64,000 nucleotides of DNA from Hutsoniella sourekii ATCC 700629 (GCF_000518205.1 NZ_JADD01000013.1:1-64000), one strand, 5' to 3'. Positions 8,852 to 18,373 are shown, numbered from the stretch's first letter. Program-made: numbers and translations. The notes: generated by a model from the letters alone, not told the origin.

Positions 8852-8880
8852 TTTCATCCTAACACTGACTATGATAGAAT
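8852..8880 (+). promoter_or_regulatory. Promoter of the lipid kinase gene
   Basis: TTTCAT, 17 bases, then TAGAAT with an extended TGA in front. Confidence 0.5.
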
Positions 8881-8908
8881 AACGATACATGATAAGGAGT
8901 GGAATAAG

Positions 8909-9811
8909 ATGAAAAGAGCAATGATCATTGTTAATCCAAGTTCTGGTCAAGAAGAAGCGGTAGACTACGCTCATCAATTAGAGAAAGTTTTACAAGAGCA
9001 GTTTGACCATGTTTCTATAGAAGAAACACAAGCAGAAGGTGATGCTACTGCATTAGCTAAGGAGGCTTGCGATAAAGAATATGCGGCCATTTATTTACTG
9101 GGTGGCGATGGAACTATCAATGAGGGGATTACTGGCCTAGCTGATCAGTCTTATCGACCAGCGATTGGCTTATTGCCTTTAGGGACCAAAAATAACTTTG
9201 CACGCATGCTAGACTATCCAATGGATGTTGATCAAGCGATCGATGCCCTCCGTCAACCGGTTATTCAAGAGATTGATTTGGGAACGGTAGGTAATCAATA
9301 TTTTATCAGCTCGGTATCAATTGGAGCTTTACCGGAATCTGTTCAAGAGGTTGATTCAGATATGAAGACCAAGTGGGGGCCATTAGCTTATGCTATTAAG
9401 GGGCTTCAATCTTTGGGTCAAGACCAAGCGCCAACCTACCGCTTAGAAGTAGATGGGGTGGTACAGGAAGAAGCTTATGAACTGATTGTTATCGGGTTAG
9501 GCAACTCGATTTACGGCTTGGAATCATTCTTTTCGGAATCTAGTCTAGGCGACGGTTACTTACAGATGTTAGCAGTCAAGGAATCTTCTGCACTGGAGTC
9601 GCTATCGATGATTCCTGAATTCTTCAAGGAAAAGAAATCGGACAATCCGCAAATGACCTACTTGCAATTCAAGGAGGCGACTATTTCTATTGATGATAGC
9701 CAGGAGCACTACTTAACCGTCGATGGTGATCAAGGACCAGCTCTTCCTTGTCGCATTAGTATCGTGCATGATCATTTGAAAATGATTAAACCCCAAAAAG
9801 AGGCGATCTAG
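8909..9811 (+). CDS. Diacylglycerol/lipid kinase family protein (YegS/DgkB-like)
   Basis: Soluble lipid kinase with the DAGK catalytic fold. Seen: N-terminal IIVNPSSGQ, the nucleotide-binding GGDGTINEGITG near residue 65, and PLGTKNNFARML near 91, where the family usually has GT-x-NDFAR. The C-terminal beta-rich half ends in the DGDQGPALPCRISI segment common to the family. Length of 300 residues is typical. It may phosphorylate diacylglycerol for lipid recycling (DgkB) or another lipid; I do not assign one. Own promoter and terminator, AAGGAGTGG ribosome site. Confidence 0.88.
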   Translation: MKRAMIIVNPSSGQEEAVDYAHQLEKVLQEQFDHVSIEETQAEGDATALAKEACDKEYAAIYLLGGDGTINEGITGLADQSYRPAIGLLPLGTKNNFARMLDYPMDVDQAIDALRQPVIQEIDLGTVGNQYFISSVSIGALPESVQEVDSDMKTKWGPLAYAIKGLQSLGQDQAPTYRLEVDGVVQEEAYELIVIGLGNSIYGLESFFSESSLGDGYLQMLAVKESSALESLSMIPEFFKEKKSDNPQMTYLQFKEATISIDDSQEHYLTVDGDQGPALPCRISIVHDHLKMIKPQKEAI

Positions 9812-9861
9812 GTCTTGACCGGCCCAGACTCACCTATTCAATATACTTATAGAGCAAGGAT

Positions 9862-9891
9862 GACTAGCCTAGACATGGCTAGTCTTTTTTT
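9862..9891 (+). terminator. Rho-independent terminator after the lipid kinase gene
   Basis: GACTAGCC pairs with GGCTAGTC around a 7-base loop and is followed by seven T. Confidence 0.9.
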
Positions 9892-9902
9892 GCATTAAAA
9901 TA

Positions 9903-9938
9903 ATGTAAATTTAAAAATTATGTGTATTTATATAGTAG
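9903..9938 (+). promoter_or_regulatory. Putative competence promoter motif upstream of comFA (shared with ssb at 42402)
   Basis: A 36-nt stretch is 28/36 identical, without gaps, to the sequence upstream of the short ssb gene. The core ATGTGTATTTATATARTAG (9920-9938) is preceded by ATGYAAAT. It lies 21 bases before the comFA start. There is no sigma-A -35 hexamer at the usual distance. Both controlled units are classical late-competence genes, so I infer a site for a competence sigma factor (ComX/SigH-like) or activator. Confidence 0.6.
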
Positions 9939-9959
9939 GGGGGTGAAAGGAGAAAAATA

Positions 9960-11345
9960 ATGCACACACAAGCAGATAAAATGGTACTAGCGGGTAGATT
10001 GCTAACTGATCATGAATTTCATCAGGCCGGTGGTCAGCTTACCCAGTTGGAGCAAGTGATTCAACTACCCGCTATCCAGGGAGAAGTAGGTTCCTTCATT
10101 TGTCAACGTTGTAGTAATCAGAATCAGGCATTGTTTGCTAAGATTCCTTCCAGTTCTTTGTTCAATTTAGAAGAGAAAGTCTACTGCACCGCTTGCTTAC
10201 AGATGGGGAGGTCCTGCCAGGGAGACTGTCTGTATTATCATCCATCTGTGAATCAACTAACACCATCTACGGATTCCTCTTATTTAACTTGGCAGGGCCA
10301 GTTATCCCCGGAGCAAAGTCGTGCGTCTCAAGAAGTGATCGCAAGCTTAGAAGAGCTAGATAAGCCTCATATGATTTATGCGGTAACAGGGGCAGGTAAG
10401 ACCGAGATACTATTTCAACCTATCGATCATGTCCTACAGGCCGGTGGTAGAGTAGCCGTTGTTTCTCCTCGAGTGGATGTATGTCGCGAACTAGCCCCTC
10501 GATTAAAGGAGGCCTTTAATAGTGTAGACCAAGTTCTTCTATATGGTGGCGGTGATCAGTACCGCTGGACCCCTTTAGTGATAGCTACTACCCATCAGAT
10601 GTTACGGTTTCAGGAGGCCTTTGATCTATTAATTGTCGATGAAGTGGATGCCTTCCCCTATGTGGGGGATCCAACCTTACATTATGCTGTCAAACGGGCG
10701 ATTAAGTCGACAGGCAAGTTAGTCTACCTCACTGCAACGCCTGACGACCACTTAAATCAATTAGTCCAGTCTAACCAGGTAAGCCAATCCATCCTTCCAG
10801 CACGTTATCATGGCCATCCCTTGCCAATTCCCGAATTCGTTTGGATCGGCGATTGGAGACAAGCTATCCAAAAGCGCAATCGTCGCTCAATCTTTTGGCA
10901 ATCTGTGACACAGTTTACAGCTCAAGATGGGGTTGTTTTAATCTTTGTCCCCCATATTCAGTTGGCTGAAGACTTATTTAGCTGGCTGAAGGAAGAATGT
11001 CCTCATTTAAGCTATGCTTGTGTCCATTCTAAAGATCCTAAGCGCAAAGAAAAGGTTCAGGCCGTTCGAGATGGAGATTTGACAGGGTTGATTACTACCA
11101 CTATTTTGGAAAGAGGGGTTACTTTTACTAATTGTCATGTATTCATAGTTGGGAGTGAGGATCGGTTATTTACTCGCTCTTCACTTGTTCAAATGAGTGG
11201 TAGAGTGGGACGGAAATGGGATTATCCTAAGGGCCAATTGATCTATGGTCATTATGGCCTTACCCGAGCTATGAAGGAGGCGAGAGAAGAAATACAAACG
11301 ATGAATCAACGAGCTCGCCAGAAAGGATTGATTAAGGATGAGTAG
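9960..11345 (+). CDS. comFA: Competence DNA-uptake helicase ComFA
   Basis: DEAD-box-like ATPase of the natural transformation machinery, which helps pull single-stranded DNA into the cell. Seen: zinc-binding cysteine pairs C48-x2-C51 and C76-x2-C79, Walker A TGAGKTE (143-149), the Walker B region LLIVDEVDAFPY, YLTATP motif III, and the C-terminal helicase part with TTTILERGVTF and QMSGRVGR. Length of 461 is normal. Ribosome site AAAGGAG, eight bases before the ATG. The gene overlaps comFC by 8 bases. The upstream motif at 9903-9938 suggests competence-specific transcription. Confidence 0.95.
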   Translation: MHTQADKMVLAGRLLTDHEFHQAGGQLTQLEQVIQLPAIQGEVGSFICQRCSNQNQALFAKIPSSSLFNLEEKVYCTACLQMGRSCQGDCLYYHPSVNQLTPSTDSSYLTWQGQLSPEQSRASQEVIASLEELDKPHMIYAVTGAGKTEILFQPIDHVLQAGGRVAVVSPRVDVCRELAPRLKEAFNSVDQVLLYGGGDQYRWTPLVIATTHQMLRFQEAFDLLIVDEVDAFPYVGDPTLHYAVKRAIKSTGKLVYLTATPDDHLNQLVQSNQVSQSILPARYHGHPLPIPEFVWIGDWRQAIQKRNRRSIFWQSVTQFTAQDGVVLIFVPHIQLAEDLFSWLKEECPHLSYACVHSKDPKRKEKVQAVRDGDLTGLITTTILERGVTFTNCHVFIVGSEDRLFTRSSLVQMSGRVGRKWDYPKGQLIYGHYGLTRAMKEAREEIQTMNQRARQKGLIKDE

Positions 11346-12114
11346 GGCTATGACAGATTTTTGCTTGGATTGTCAAAAAGATCTGAATCATGATTTAACA
11401 TTTAGCCAAGTATTGAGTCTAGCTCCCTTGGAGTTTCCCGTCTTGTGTTCTGATTGTCGTTCAAGCTATAGACGGTTTGTGAGTCAATCACCAGCTTGTG
11501 ATGGTTGTCAGCGAAGTCTAGATCCAAAAGCAGAAGAATTATACCGTCAAGTTTATCATTGGGATGATAGTGACTATTGCTATGATTGCTATCGTTGGAG
11601 AAGAAGTCATACAAAGGAACTCCTTAAGCATTATCCGATTTATCACTATAACCAAGCTCTCAGGGAGTGGATCTATCGATACAAATACCAAGATGATGTT
11701 CGTTTGGCTTGGATTTTTAAAGAGGAGTTGAAAACAATTTATCCTACTTACTCCGATTTTCAATGGTTGGTACTTCCCTCATCTCCTCGTAGTCTCAAGG
11801 AGCGCTATTTTCATCCTGTGAGTTTATTACTAGATACAGCAGGTATTCCTCACCAATGTTGCTTTAACTACGTTGGAGATAATCAAAGACAGGCCCAAAA
11901 AAATCGTCAGGAACGATTACAACTGAAACAACCTTTTGAAATTGCTTCGGATTTCAAGTTTGTGGATAAGAAGTATTTAATCTTTGATGATATCTATACT
12001 ACTGGTGCGACGATATTAGCGTCCAAGAGCTTGTTGAAGGAATGCTTGGACTTAAAGGGTGGAGGAGAGATCATAAGTCTAAGCTTAGCTAGAGATGATT
12101 TAGATGAGAAATAA
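11338..12114 (+). CDS. comFC: ComF family phosphoribosyltransferase-like protein
   Basis: Partner of ComFA needed for efficient transformation. The N-terminal half has zinc-ribbon-like cysteine pairs (CLDC, CSDC, CDGC, CYDC). The C-terminal half is a type I phosphoribosyltransferase-like domain with YLIFDDIYTTGATI near residues 219-232, the PRPP-loop signature. The ATG at 11338 overlaps comFA and has AAAGGA ten bases upstream; ATG 11350 is an alternative start. Transcription is presumably from the comFA promoter. No clear terminator follows before the hpf promoter. Confidence 0.92.
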   Translation: MSRAMTDFCLDCQKDLNHDLTFSQVLSLAPLEFPVLCSDCRSSYRRFVSQSPACDGCQRSLDPKAEELYRQVYHWDDSDYCYDCYRWRRSHTKELLKHYPIYHYNQALREWIYRYKYQDDVRLAWIFKEELKTIYPTYSDFQWLVLPSSPRSLKERYFHPVSLLLDTAGIPHQCCFNYVGDNQRQAQKNRQERLQLKQPFEIASDFKFVDKKYLIFDDIYTTGATILASKSLLKECLDLKGGGEIISLSLARDDLDEK

Positions 12115-12146
12115 TTAAGAAGATTTATGAAAATAATCTGTTTGCG

Positions 12147-12175
12147 TTTTCATTTTTGAGTGATTATGCTATAAT
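12147..12175 (+). promoter_or_regulatory. Promoter of hpf with long 5' leader
   Basis: TTTTCA, 17 bases, TATAAT with extended TGC. The leader to the hpf start is about 145 bases and holds a weak hairpin (GACTGGC near 12214 with GCTAGTC near 12236). No riboswitch class was recognised. Confidence 0.55.
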
Positions 12176-12326
12176 ACAGTTAAGTAGTAGACAACTACTT
12201 CTACTAATGTGATTGACTGGCTTTGAGGCTTTCATCGCTAGTCAGTGCTAGATGATGAAGTCAACAAGATTTATCTACTGAAGTTGGTCCTGACCATTAG
12301 AATATAAGTGGGAAGAGGGATTTAGA

Positions 12327-12881
12327 ATGTTTAATTATAATGTACGTGGAGAAAACATTGAGGTTACTCAAGCGATTCGCGATTATGCAGAAAAGAAAGT
12401 GGCTAAATTAGAAAAATATTTTGATGAGTCACCGGATGCTACTGCTTACGTCAACCTTAAGGTTTATCCTGACAAAACATCTAAAGCAGAAGTGACAATT
12501 CCCTTGTCATTTTTAGTCTTGCGTGCAGAAGAAACAACAGATGATCTATACAAGAGTATTGATTTCGTTGTTGATAAGTTAGAGCGTCAAGTGCGCAAAT
12601 ATAAAACAAAAATTAACCGTAAATCCAGAGAAAAAGGAGTGGAAGGTTTTGTGACTTCCCTAGAAGATCACTCTGGTGATGAGGAAGAGCCACAGCTAGA
12701 AATTGTGCGTTCTAAACGAATTGATCTTAAACCAATGGACAGTGAAGAAGCAGTACTTCAAATGAACATGCTAGGCCACGACTTCTTTATCTATACTGAT
12801 GGAGAAACAAATGATATTAACATTGTTTACCGTCGTAACGATGGTCGCTACGGTTTAATTGAAACAGCTTCACTGAATTAA
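12327..12881 (+). CDS. hpf: Long-form ribosome hibernation promoting factor
   Basis: Binds the 30S decoding site and drives formation of inactive 100S ribosome dimers in stationary phase. Residues 1-100 are the S30AE domain starting FNYNVRGENIEVTQAIRDYAEKK. A charged linker (about 105-130) leads to the C-terminal dimerisation domain (about 130-184) with SEEAVLQMNMLGHDFFIYTD and YRRNDGRYGLI. At 184 residues it is the long form typical of Bacilli, where one protein does the work of the proteobacterial HPF plus RMF. Its place upstream of secA and prfB is the usual Bacilli order. Confidence 0.96.
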   Translation: MFNYNVRGENIEVTQAIRDYAEKKVAKLEKYFDESPDATAYVNLKVYPDKTSKAEVTIPLSFLVLRAEETTDDLYKSIDFVVDKLERQVRKYKTKINRKSREKGVEGFVTSLEDHSGDEEEPQLEIVRSKRIDLKPMDSEEAVLQMNMLGHDFFIYTDGETNDINIVYRRNDGRYGLIETASLN

Positions 12882-12896
12882 TCAATTAATCCACAA

Positions 12897-12928
12897 AATT
12901 CCACTAGAAATAGTGGAATTTTTTTTTG
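12897..12928 (+). terminator. Rho-independent terminator after hpf
   Basis: AATTCCACTA pairs with TAGTGGAATT around GAAA, followed by a run of T. Confidence 0.9.
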
Positions 12929-12951
12929 AAATCAAGTAAGCTAGATAATGA

Positions 12952-12980
12952 TTTAAACTAAAGCTAAACCATGATACACT
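12952..12980 (+). promoter_or_regulatory. Candidate secA promoter
   Basis: TTTAAA, 17 bases, TACACT with extended TGA; about 80 bases before the secA start. Confidence 0.4.
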
Positions 12981-13062
12981 ATAGAAGTGTACCTCTTATA
13001 TGATAGATATTTAGACAATGAAACAAATCGAGTATTTGTTGTTGATTTAAAGGAGTAATTGA

Positions 13063-15465
13063 ATGGCAAATTTTCTCAAAAATCTTATTGAAAATGATAA
13101 AGCAGAACTTAAACGTACCGGGAAGATTGCAGATAAGATAATGGCTTTAGAGCCAACTTATCGGGCAATGTCGGATGAACAATTACGGGCGATGACAACG
13201 GAATTTAAGGCTAAGTTAGACCAAGGTGCTAGCTTGGACGATATCTTAATCGATGCCTTTGCGGTGGTCCGTGAAGCAGCCTACCGAGTATTGGGACTGC
13301 TCCCCTATAAGGTTCAGATCCAAGGGGGTATTATCCTTCACGGAGGCAATATTGCTGAGATGAAGACTGGTGAAGGGAAGACTTTGACGGCTACTATGCC
13401 CGTTTATTTGAATGCCCTAGCTGGACGTGGTGTTCACGTTGTAACCGTCAATGATTATTTGGCGACGCGAGACTCCCAAGAGATGGGGGAAGTGTATCGT
13501 TTCCTTGGATTAACCGTCGGTTTAAACTTGAACTCTTTAAACGCTCAAGAAAAACGTGAGGCTTACAACGCAGATATTACTTATAGTACCAATAATGAAT
13601 TAGGATTCGACTATCTGCGCGATAACATGGTGGTTTACAAGCACCAAATGGTTCAGCGCGACCTTTATTTTGCGGTGGTTGATGAGACGGATTCAATTTT
13701 AATTGATGAAGCTAGAACCCCTTTAATTATTTCGGGACAAGCAGGAAAGTCAACAGCCTTATATACGCGAGCTGATTATTTTGTTAAAGGCTTAAAAGAA
13801 GATGAAGACTATACCATCGATGTCACTTCTAAGACCATTGCTTTAACAGACGAAGGAACGGATAAGGCAGAGCGTGTATTCCGCTTAAATAACTTATATG
13901 ATATTGAAAATTCTGCCCTCGTTCATCACTTGGACCAAGCTTTGCGAGCTAACTACATTATGCTTCGTGATATTGATTATGTGGTTGATGAAGGTAAAGT
14001 GAAGATTGTCGATGGCTTTACGGGTCGGATTATGGATGGACGTCGTTATTCAGACGGTTTGCACCAAGCGATTGAAGCAAAAGAGAATGTAGAAATCGAA
14101 GATGAGTCTAAGACCATGGCTTCCATTACGTTCCAAAACTATTTCCGTATGTATGATAAATTATCAGGAATGACAGGGACCGCTAAGACGGAAGAAGAAG
14201 AATTCCGAGAAATCTATAATATGAACGTTGTGCAAATTCCAACCAACCGTCCAGTTCAACGGATAGATGCGGCCGATTTATTGTATCCGAATTTGAAATC
14301 TAAATTTAGAGCGGTTGTTGAAGAGATCAAACGCCGCCATGCAACAGGTCAACCGATCTTGGTAGGTACCGTAGCTGTGGAGACGTCAGAATACTTATCT
14401 CATCTCTTAACTCAAGAAGGAATTCCGCACGAAGTGTTGAATGCTAAGAATCACTTCAAGGAAGCTGAAATTATCCTACAGGCTGGCCAACGTGGAGCTG
14501 TTACAATTGCGACTAACATGGCTGGACGGGGAACCGATATTAAGCTTGGTTATGGTGTCGAAGAGCTAGGTGGTCTCTGCGTTATTGGAACCGAACGCCA
14601 TGAGTCTCGTCGGATTGATGACCAATTGCGTGGACGATCCGGTCGTCAGGGTGACCCAGGTGCTTCTCAATTCTACCTATCCTTGGAAGATGACTTGATG
14701 CGTCGATTCGGATCGGATCGGATTCAAGCGGTCTGGGAACGCCTAAACGCGGACGATGACGATGGTGAAGATATGGCTATCCAGAGCCGGATGCTAACCC
14801 GCCAAGTAGAATCTGCCCAAAAACGGGTGGAAGGTAATAACTACGATACACGTAAAAACGTCTTGGAATACGACGAGGTTATGCGTGAACAACGGGAAGT
14901 TATTTATGGTCAACGTCAAAAGGTAATCAATACCCAAGAAAGTTTAACACCTTATGTAGAAGCTATGATCTACCGGACAATCGACCGTCAGGTAGAAATC
15001 TTTACTGAAGGTGATAAGAAGGATTGGAATCTGGAAGGATTATTAGAGTTTGTTCATTCTGTATTATTACCAGAGGATGCCATCCAATTATCCGATCTCA
15101 AGGGTAAATCAGCTAAAGAACTCAAGCAAAACCTTTACGATCGTGCCATTGCTCTATATCGGGAGAAGATAGGGCAGCTAAATGGTCCGGAACAAGTGCT
15201 AGAATTTGAAAAAGTGATCATCTTACGAGTTGTTGATACCAAATGGACAGACCACATCGATATGATGGACCACCTTCGTCAAGGAGTTGGCTTGCGTGCC
15301 TATGCTCAAACGAACCCATTGACAGAGTATCAAACAGAAGGTTATGAGCGCTTTAAAGAGATGACAGCGGCTATTGAATATGATGTCACACGTTTTCTAA
15401 TGAAGGCACAAGTGCGTCAAAATGTTCAACGTGAACAAGTCAACCACCCTACGCGTGTCAGCTAA
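13063..15465 (+). CDS. secA: Preprotein translocase ATPase SecA
   Basis: Motor of the Sec translocon; it pushes unfolded precursor proteins through SecYEG using ATP. Seen: Walker A MKTGEGKT (residues 100-107), the NBD1 loop VNDYLATRD, the Walker B region [20 protein letters not shown]2 with GTVAVETSE and [13 protein letters not shown], the arginine-finger region RGRSGRQGD, and the helical scaffold with [18 protein letters not shown]. At 800 residues it ends at [14 protein letters not shown] and lacks the C-terminal zinc motif (CxCxSGKxYKxCHG). Such tail loss is known in some Firmicutes. Good AAAGGAG ribosome site. Confidence 0.97.
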   Translation: MANFLKNLIENDKAELKRTGKIADKIMALEPTYRAMSDEQLRAMTTEFKAKLDQGASLDDILIDAFAVVREAAYRVLGLLPYKVQIQGGIILHGGNIAEMKTGEGKTLTATMPVYLNALAGRGVHVVTVNDYLATRDSQEMGEVYRFLGLTVGLNLNSLNAQEKREAYNADITYSTNNELGFDYLRDNMVVYKHQMVQRDLYFAVVDETDSILIDEARTPLIISGQAGKSTALYTRADYFVKGLKEDEDYTIDVTSKTIALTDEGTDKAERVFRLNNLYDIENSALVHHLDQALRANYIMLRDIDYVVDEGKVKIVDGFTGRIMDGRRYSDGLHQAIEAKENVEIEDESKTMASITFQNYFRMYDKLSGMTGTAKTEEEEFREIYNMNVVQIPTNRPVQRIDAADLLYPNLKSKFRAVVEEIKRRHATGQPILVGTVAVETSEYLSHLLTQEGIPHEVLNAKNHFKEAEIILQAGQRGAVTIATNMAGRGTDIKLGYGVEELGGLCVIGTERHESRRIDDQLRGRSGRQGDPGASQFYLSLEDDLMRRFGSDRIQAVWERLNADDDDGEDMAIQSRMLTRQVESAQKRVEGNNYDTRKNVLEYDEVMREQREVIYGQRQKVINTQESLTPYVEAMIYRTIDRQVEIFTEGDKKDWNLEGLLEFVHSVLLPEDAIQLSDLKGKSAKELKQNLYDRAIALYREKIGQLNGPEQVLEFEKVIILRVVDTKWTDHIDMMDHLRQGVGLRAYAQTNPLTEYQTEGYERFKEMTAAIEYDVTRFLMKAQVRQNVQREQVNHPTRVS

Positions 15466-15484
15466 CAAATAAACGAAACAGTAG

Positions 15485-15539
15485 CAACCGAATGATTAAT
15501 CGCTTATTGAGCTGCAGATTAATTGTTCGGTTGTCTTCT
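15485..15539 (+). terminator. Hairpin terminator or attenuator between secA and prfB
   Basis: 15485-15501 pairs with 15517-15533 (17 pairs, two G-U) and is followed by TCTTCTT. The T tract is imperfect, so some readthrough into prfB is likely, and no separate prfB promoter is evident. Confidence 0.6.
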
Positions 15540-15555
15540 TAATTAGGAGGAAATT

Positions 15556-16672
15556 ATGGAACTATATGAGATAAAAAATCGCTTAGATTATTTTGAACAA
15601 CAAATTGATAGCTTTAGGGGGTCTCTTTGACTTAGAAGGGCTGGAAGCAGATATTGCAGACTATGACCATCAGATGAGCCAGCCTGGATTTTGGGATGAT
15701 AATGAAGCAGCTCAAGTAGTCATTAAAAAATCAAATGAGGCTAAGCAAGCTTACGATTCACTGAATAACTTAATCACACAAGTTGAGGAACTAGCGATGG
15801 CCGTAGAATTGTATGAACTCAGTCAAGACCCCGAATTATTAGCGGAAGCGGAATCTTTAACTAGTCAGGTCGAAGAATTGATTAATAACTACGCCTTAGA
15901 AATGTTGTTATCCGGTGAGCATGATGAATCAGATGCTATCTTGGAAATCCACCCTGGTGCTGGAGGAACGGAGTCTCAAGATTGGGGAAGCATTTTACTT
16001 AGAATGTACCAACGCTGGGCAGATCATAAGGGCTATCAAGTGGCAGTTATCGACTATCAAGCGGGTGAAGAAGCAGGAATTAAGAGCGTGACTTTAGAAA
16101 TTAGGGGACGTAATGCCTATGGTTACCTCAAATCAGAAAAAGGAGTCCACCGTCTGGTTAGAATATCCCCTTTTGACTCTAATAGTCGCCGCCACACTTC
16201 CTTTGCTTCAGTGGAAGTGGTTCCAGTCTTAGATGATACGATTGAAGTCGTCATCAATGATGATGATTTGCGGATTGACACTTACCGTGCTAGTGGAGCA
16301 GGAGGACAGCATGTTAACAAGACAGATTCAGCTGTCCGTATTACCCACTTGCCGACCGGAATTGTAACCCAAAGTCAATCCCAGCGTTCTCAATTACAGA
16401 ACCGGGAGCAGGCGATGGCTTTACTAAAAGCAAAGCTTTATCAAAAGCAAGAAGAAGATAAGCAAGCAGAATTAGACCAAATCAAAGGTAATCAAAAAGA
16501 AATTGCCTGGGGATCTCAGATTCGCTCCTATGTCTTCCACCCCTATTCTATGGTGAAGGATCATCGGACGAATTATGAGGTAGGTAATGCGGATGCGGTT
16601 GTTGATGGCGAATTGGACGGTTTTATCGATGCCTATTTGAAGTGGGCGATGAACTTGAATGAGGAGGGATAA
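15556..16672 (+). CDS. prfB: Peptide chain release factor 2, with programmed +1 frameshift
   Basis: Recognises UGA and UAA and releases the peptide. The start is ATG 15556 after TTAGGAGG; the zero frame runs 24 codons to an in-frame TGA at 15628-15630, and the rest continues in the +1 frame (GAC at 15629). The slip site is AGGGGG-TCT-CTT-TGA-C, with the internal Shine-Dalgarno three bases before CTT, as in the known RF2 autoregulatory shift. The joined product is about 371 residues. It carries the stop-codon tripeptide SPF in RISPFDSNSRRHTSF and the catalytic GGQ in SGAGGQHVNKTDSA. It is directly followed by ftsE. Confidence 0.96.
15616..15631 (+). promoter_or_regulatory. RF2 autoregulatory frameshift site
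   Basis: AGGGGG (internal Shine-Dalgarno), TCT, slippery CTT and TGA followed by C. When RF2 is scarce, the ribosome pauses at UGA and slips +1 from CUU to UUU. The codon before CTT is TCT, where many bacteria have TAT. Confidence 0.95.
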
Positions 16673-16676
16673 GGCG

Positions 16677-17363
16677 ATGATTCAATTTACGAATGTAAGT
16701 AAACAGTATGACAATGGAGTGATTGCCCTATCAAATATTAACCTAAGGATAGAGCAAGGTGAATTTGTCTACATTGTAGGTCCTAGTGGTTCAGGTAAGT
16801 CCAGTTTGATGAAATTGATCTACCGTGAAGAGCACGCCAGTCAGGGGACAATTCAGGTAGGTAAATTTAAAGTCACCAAGATCAAGGAGCGAGATATCGC
16901 TAATTTAAGAAGATCTTTAGGGGTTATTTTCCAAGATTTCAAATTATTGCCCCGACTTACTGTTTTTGAAAATATTGCCTATGCCATGGAAGTCACTGGC
17001 GCTAGCAGTAAACAAATCAAAAAGCGGGTCCATGAAGTGTTGGATCTAGTTGGACTGAGACATAAATTTCAAGATTATCCTGACAATTTATCGGGTGGAG
17101 AACAACAACGAGTTGCCATCGCTCGGGCACTGGTTAATCATCCAAGCATTCTAGTAGCGGACGAGCCCACTGGTAACTTGGACCCTGAAAATGCCTTGGA
17201 AATCTTCCGTCTACTTGAGCGGATCAATCAAAGTGGAACGACTGTTGTTTTGGGTACTCACAATGATCAATTAGTGGATTCGATGCGTCACCGAATTATT
17301 CGTTTGGATCATGGGCGCATTGTCAATGATGAGTATAAGGGGGATTATCATGCGGGTCTTTAG
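16677..17363 (+). CDS. ftsE: Cell division ATP-binding protein FtsE
   Basis: ATPase of the FtsEX complex, which in Gram-positives activates peptidoglycan hydrolases (PcsB or CwlO types) at the cell surface. Walker A GPSGSGKS at residues 35-42, Q-loop VIFQDFKLLP, signature LSGGEQQR, Walker B ILVADEPTGNLD, and the switch histidine in GTHND. The ATG at 16677 follows GAGGAGGG and gives 228 residues, the usual length; a longer in-frame ATG at 16659 overlaps prfB and has no ribosome site. Overlaps ftsX by 14 bases. A SagA-like coiled-coil hydrolase at 47741 is a possible downstream target (inference). Confidence 0.96.
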   Translation: MIQFTNVSKQYDNGVIALSNINLRIEQGEFVYIVGPSGSGKSSLMKLIYREEHASQGTIQVGKFKVTKIKERDIANLRRSLGVIFQDFKLLPRLTVFENIAYAMEVTGASSKQIKKRVHEVLDLVGLRHKFQDYPDNLSGGEQQRVAIARALVNHPSILVADEPTGNLDPENALEIFRLLERINQSGTTVVLGTHNDQLVDSMRHRIIRLDHGRIVNDEYKGDYHAGL

Positions 17364-18240
17364 AAGTTGGGGACGTCATTTGCGTGATGGCTTCCGAAAT
17401 TTATTTCGTAACGGTTGGATGACGACGGCAACTATTATAACGATGACGATGACGCTGTTTGTTATCGGAGGGTTGGCCGTTCTAATCAGCAACGTCAATA
17501 CGTTGACTAATAATATAGAGGATGGGATGCAAATTCGCACCCACATCGACATAGCTGCCAGCCAAGAGGATGCTGAAAAATTAAAGCACTCCATTGAAGC
17601 CATTGATCATGTCCAAAAAGTTAGCTTCCGAAGCAAGGAAGAAGAGTTGGAAGCCTTAATCAGTAATGTCGGAAGTGAATTTGAACTCTTTCAAGGAGAT
17701 GCTAATCCGCTCTATGATGTTTATCTTGTGGATGTAGATAATCCTGACTACTTGGGAGAAGTGGCGGATCAAATTCGTCAACTTCCCTACGCTGTGGAAG
17801 TCGGTTATGGAGAGCTGGATACAAGTAAGCTCTTAGAATCTATTGATACCGTTCGTCTGGTCCTAGCCTTGGTTGCTTCGATTTTAGTTATCATTGCTGT
17901 TATTTTGGTAACAAATACCATTCGCATGACCATCAATTCGCGACAGAAAGAAATTGAAATTATGCGCTTGGTTGGAGCACGCAAGAGTTACATTCGAGCG
18001 CCTTTTACGATTGAGGGCTTCTTTATCGGAATAGTTAGTGGTTTGATTGCTAGTTTGTTTCTCTACGGGGCTTATGAAGGCCTTCAACAAGCCATACTGG
18101 AGACGATTGGTAATCAGGTGATCCATTTAACACCGCTATGGCCATTTATCCTATATGTCTCAGCGGGTCTACTTATTACTGGTGCCCTACTAGGCATGAT
18201 AGGTTCCTATCGTTCAACCAGTCGATTTCTTAAAATTTAA
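17350..18240 (+). CDS. ftsX: Cell division ABC transporter permease FtsX
   Basis: Membrane half of FtsEX. One N-terminal membrane segment (about residues 23-45), a large extracellular loop (about 46-165) that binds a hydrolase or its coiled coil, then three more membrane segments (about 168-195, 215-240, 263-290). RQKEIEIMRLVGARKSYIRAPFTIEG is the FtsX/MacB-type coupling region. I start at ATG 17350 (AAGGGGGA upstream), giving 296 residues; the upstream in-frame ATG at 17311 lies deep in ftsE and lacks a ribosome site. Confidence 0.95.
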   Translation: MRVFRSWGRHLRDGFRNLFRNGWMTTATIITMTMTLFVIGGLAVLISNVNTLTNNIEDGMQIRTHIDIAASQEDAEKLKHSIEAIDHVQKVSFRSKEEELEALISNVGSEFELFQGDANPLYDVYLVDVDNPDYLGEVADQIRQLPYAVEVGYGELDTSKLLESIDTVRLVLALVASILVIIAVILVTNTIRMTINSRQKEIEIMRLVGARKSYIRAPFTIEGFFIGIVSGLIASLFLYGAYEGLQQAILETIGNQVIHLTPLWPFILYVSAGLLITGALLGMIGSYRSTSRFLKI

Positions 18241-18247
18241 AGACATG

Positions 18248-18275
18248 CACAGGATCTAAGATCCTGTGTATTTTA
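18248..18275 (+). terminator. Terminator after ftsX
   Basis: CACAGGATC pairs with GATCCTGTG around a 3-base loop; the following TATTTTA tract is weak. Confidence 0.7.
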
Positions 18276-18373
18276 GCGTTCGGTTACTCAGGATCACTTT
18301 TGCTAACATTAAGCTGTTATTTAATGATATCTTTGTTAAAATAAGAGAGTGGTAGTAGTGATAGGAGGTTTCA

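Noticed and set aside
15556-15630. prfB as a broken (frameshifted) gene
   Set aside because: The TGA sits at the exact conserved slip site with an internal Shine-Dalgarno, so it is programmed recoding and not damage.
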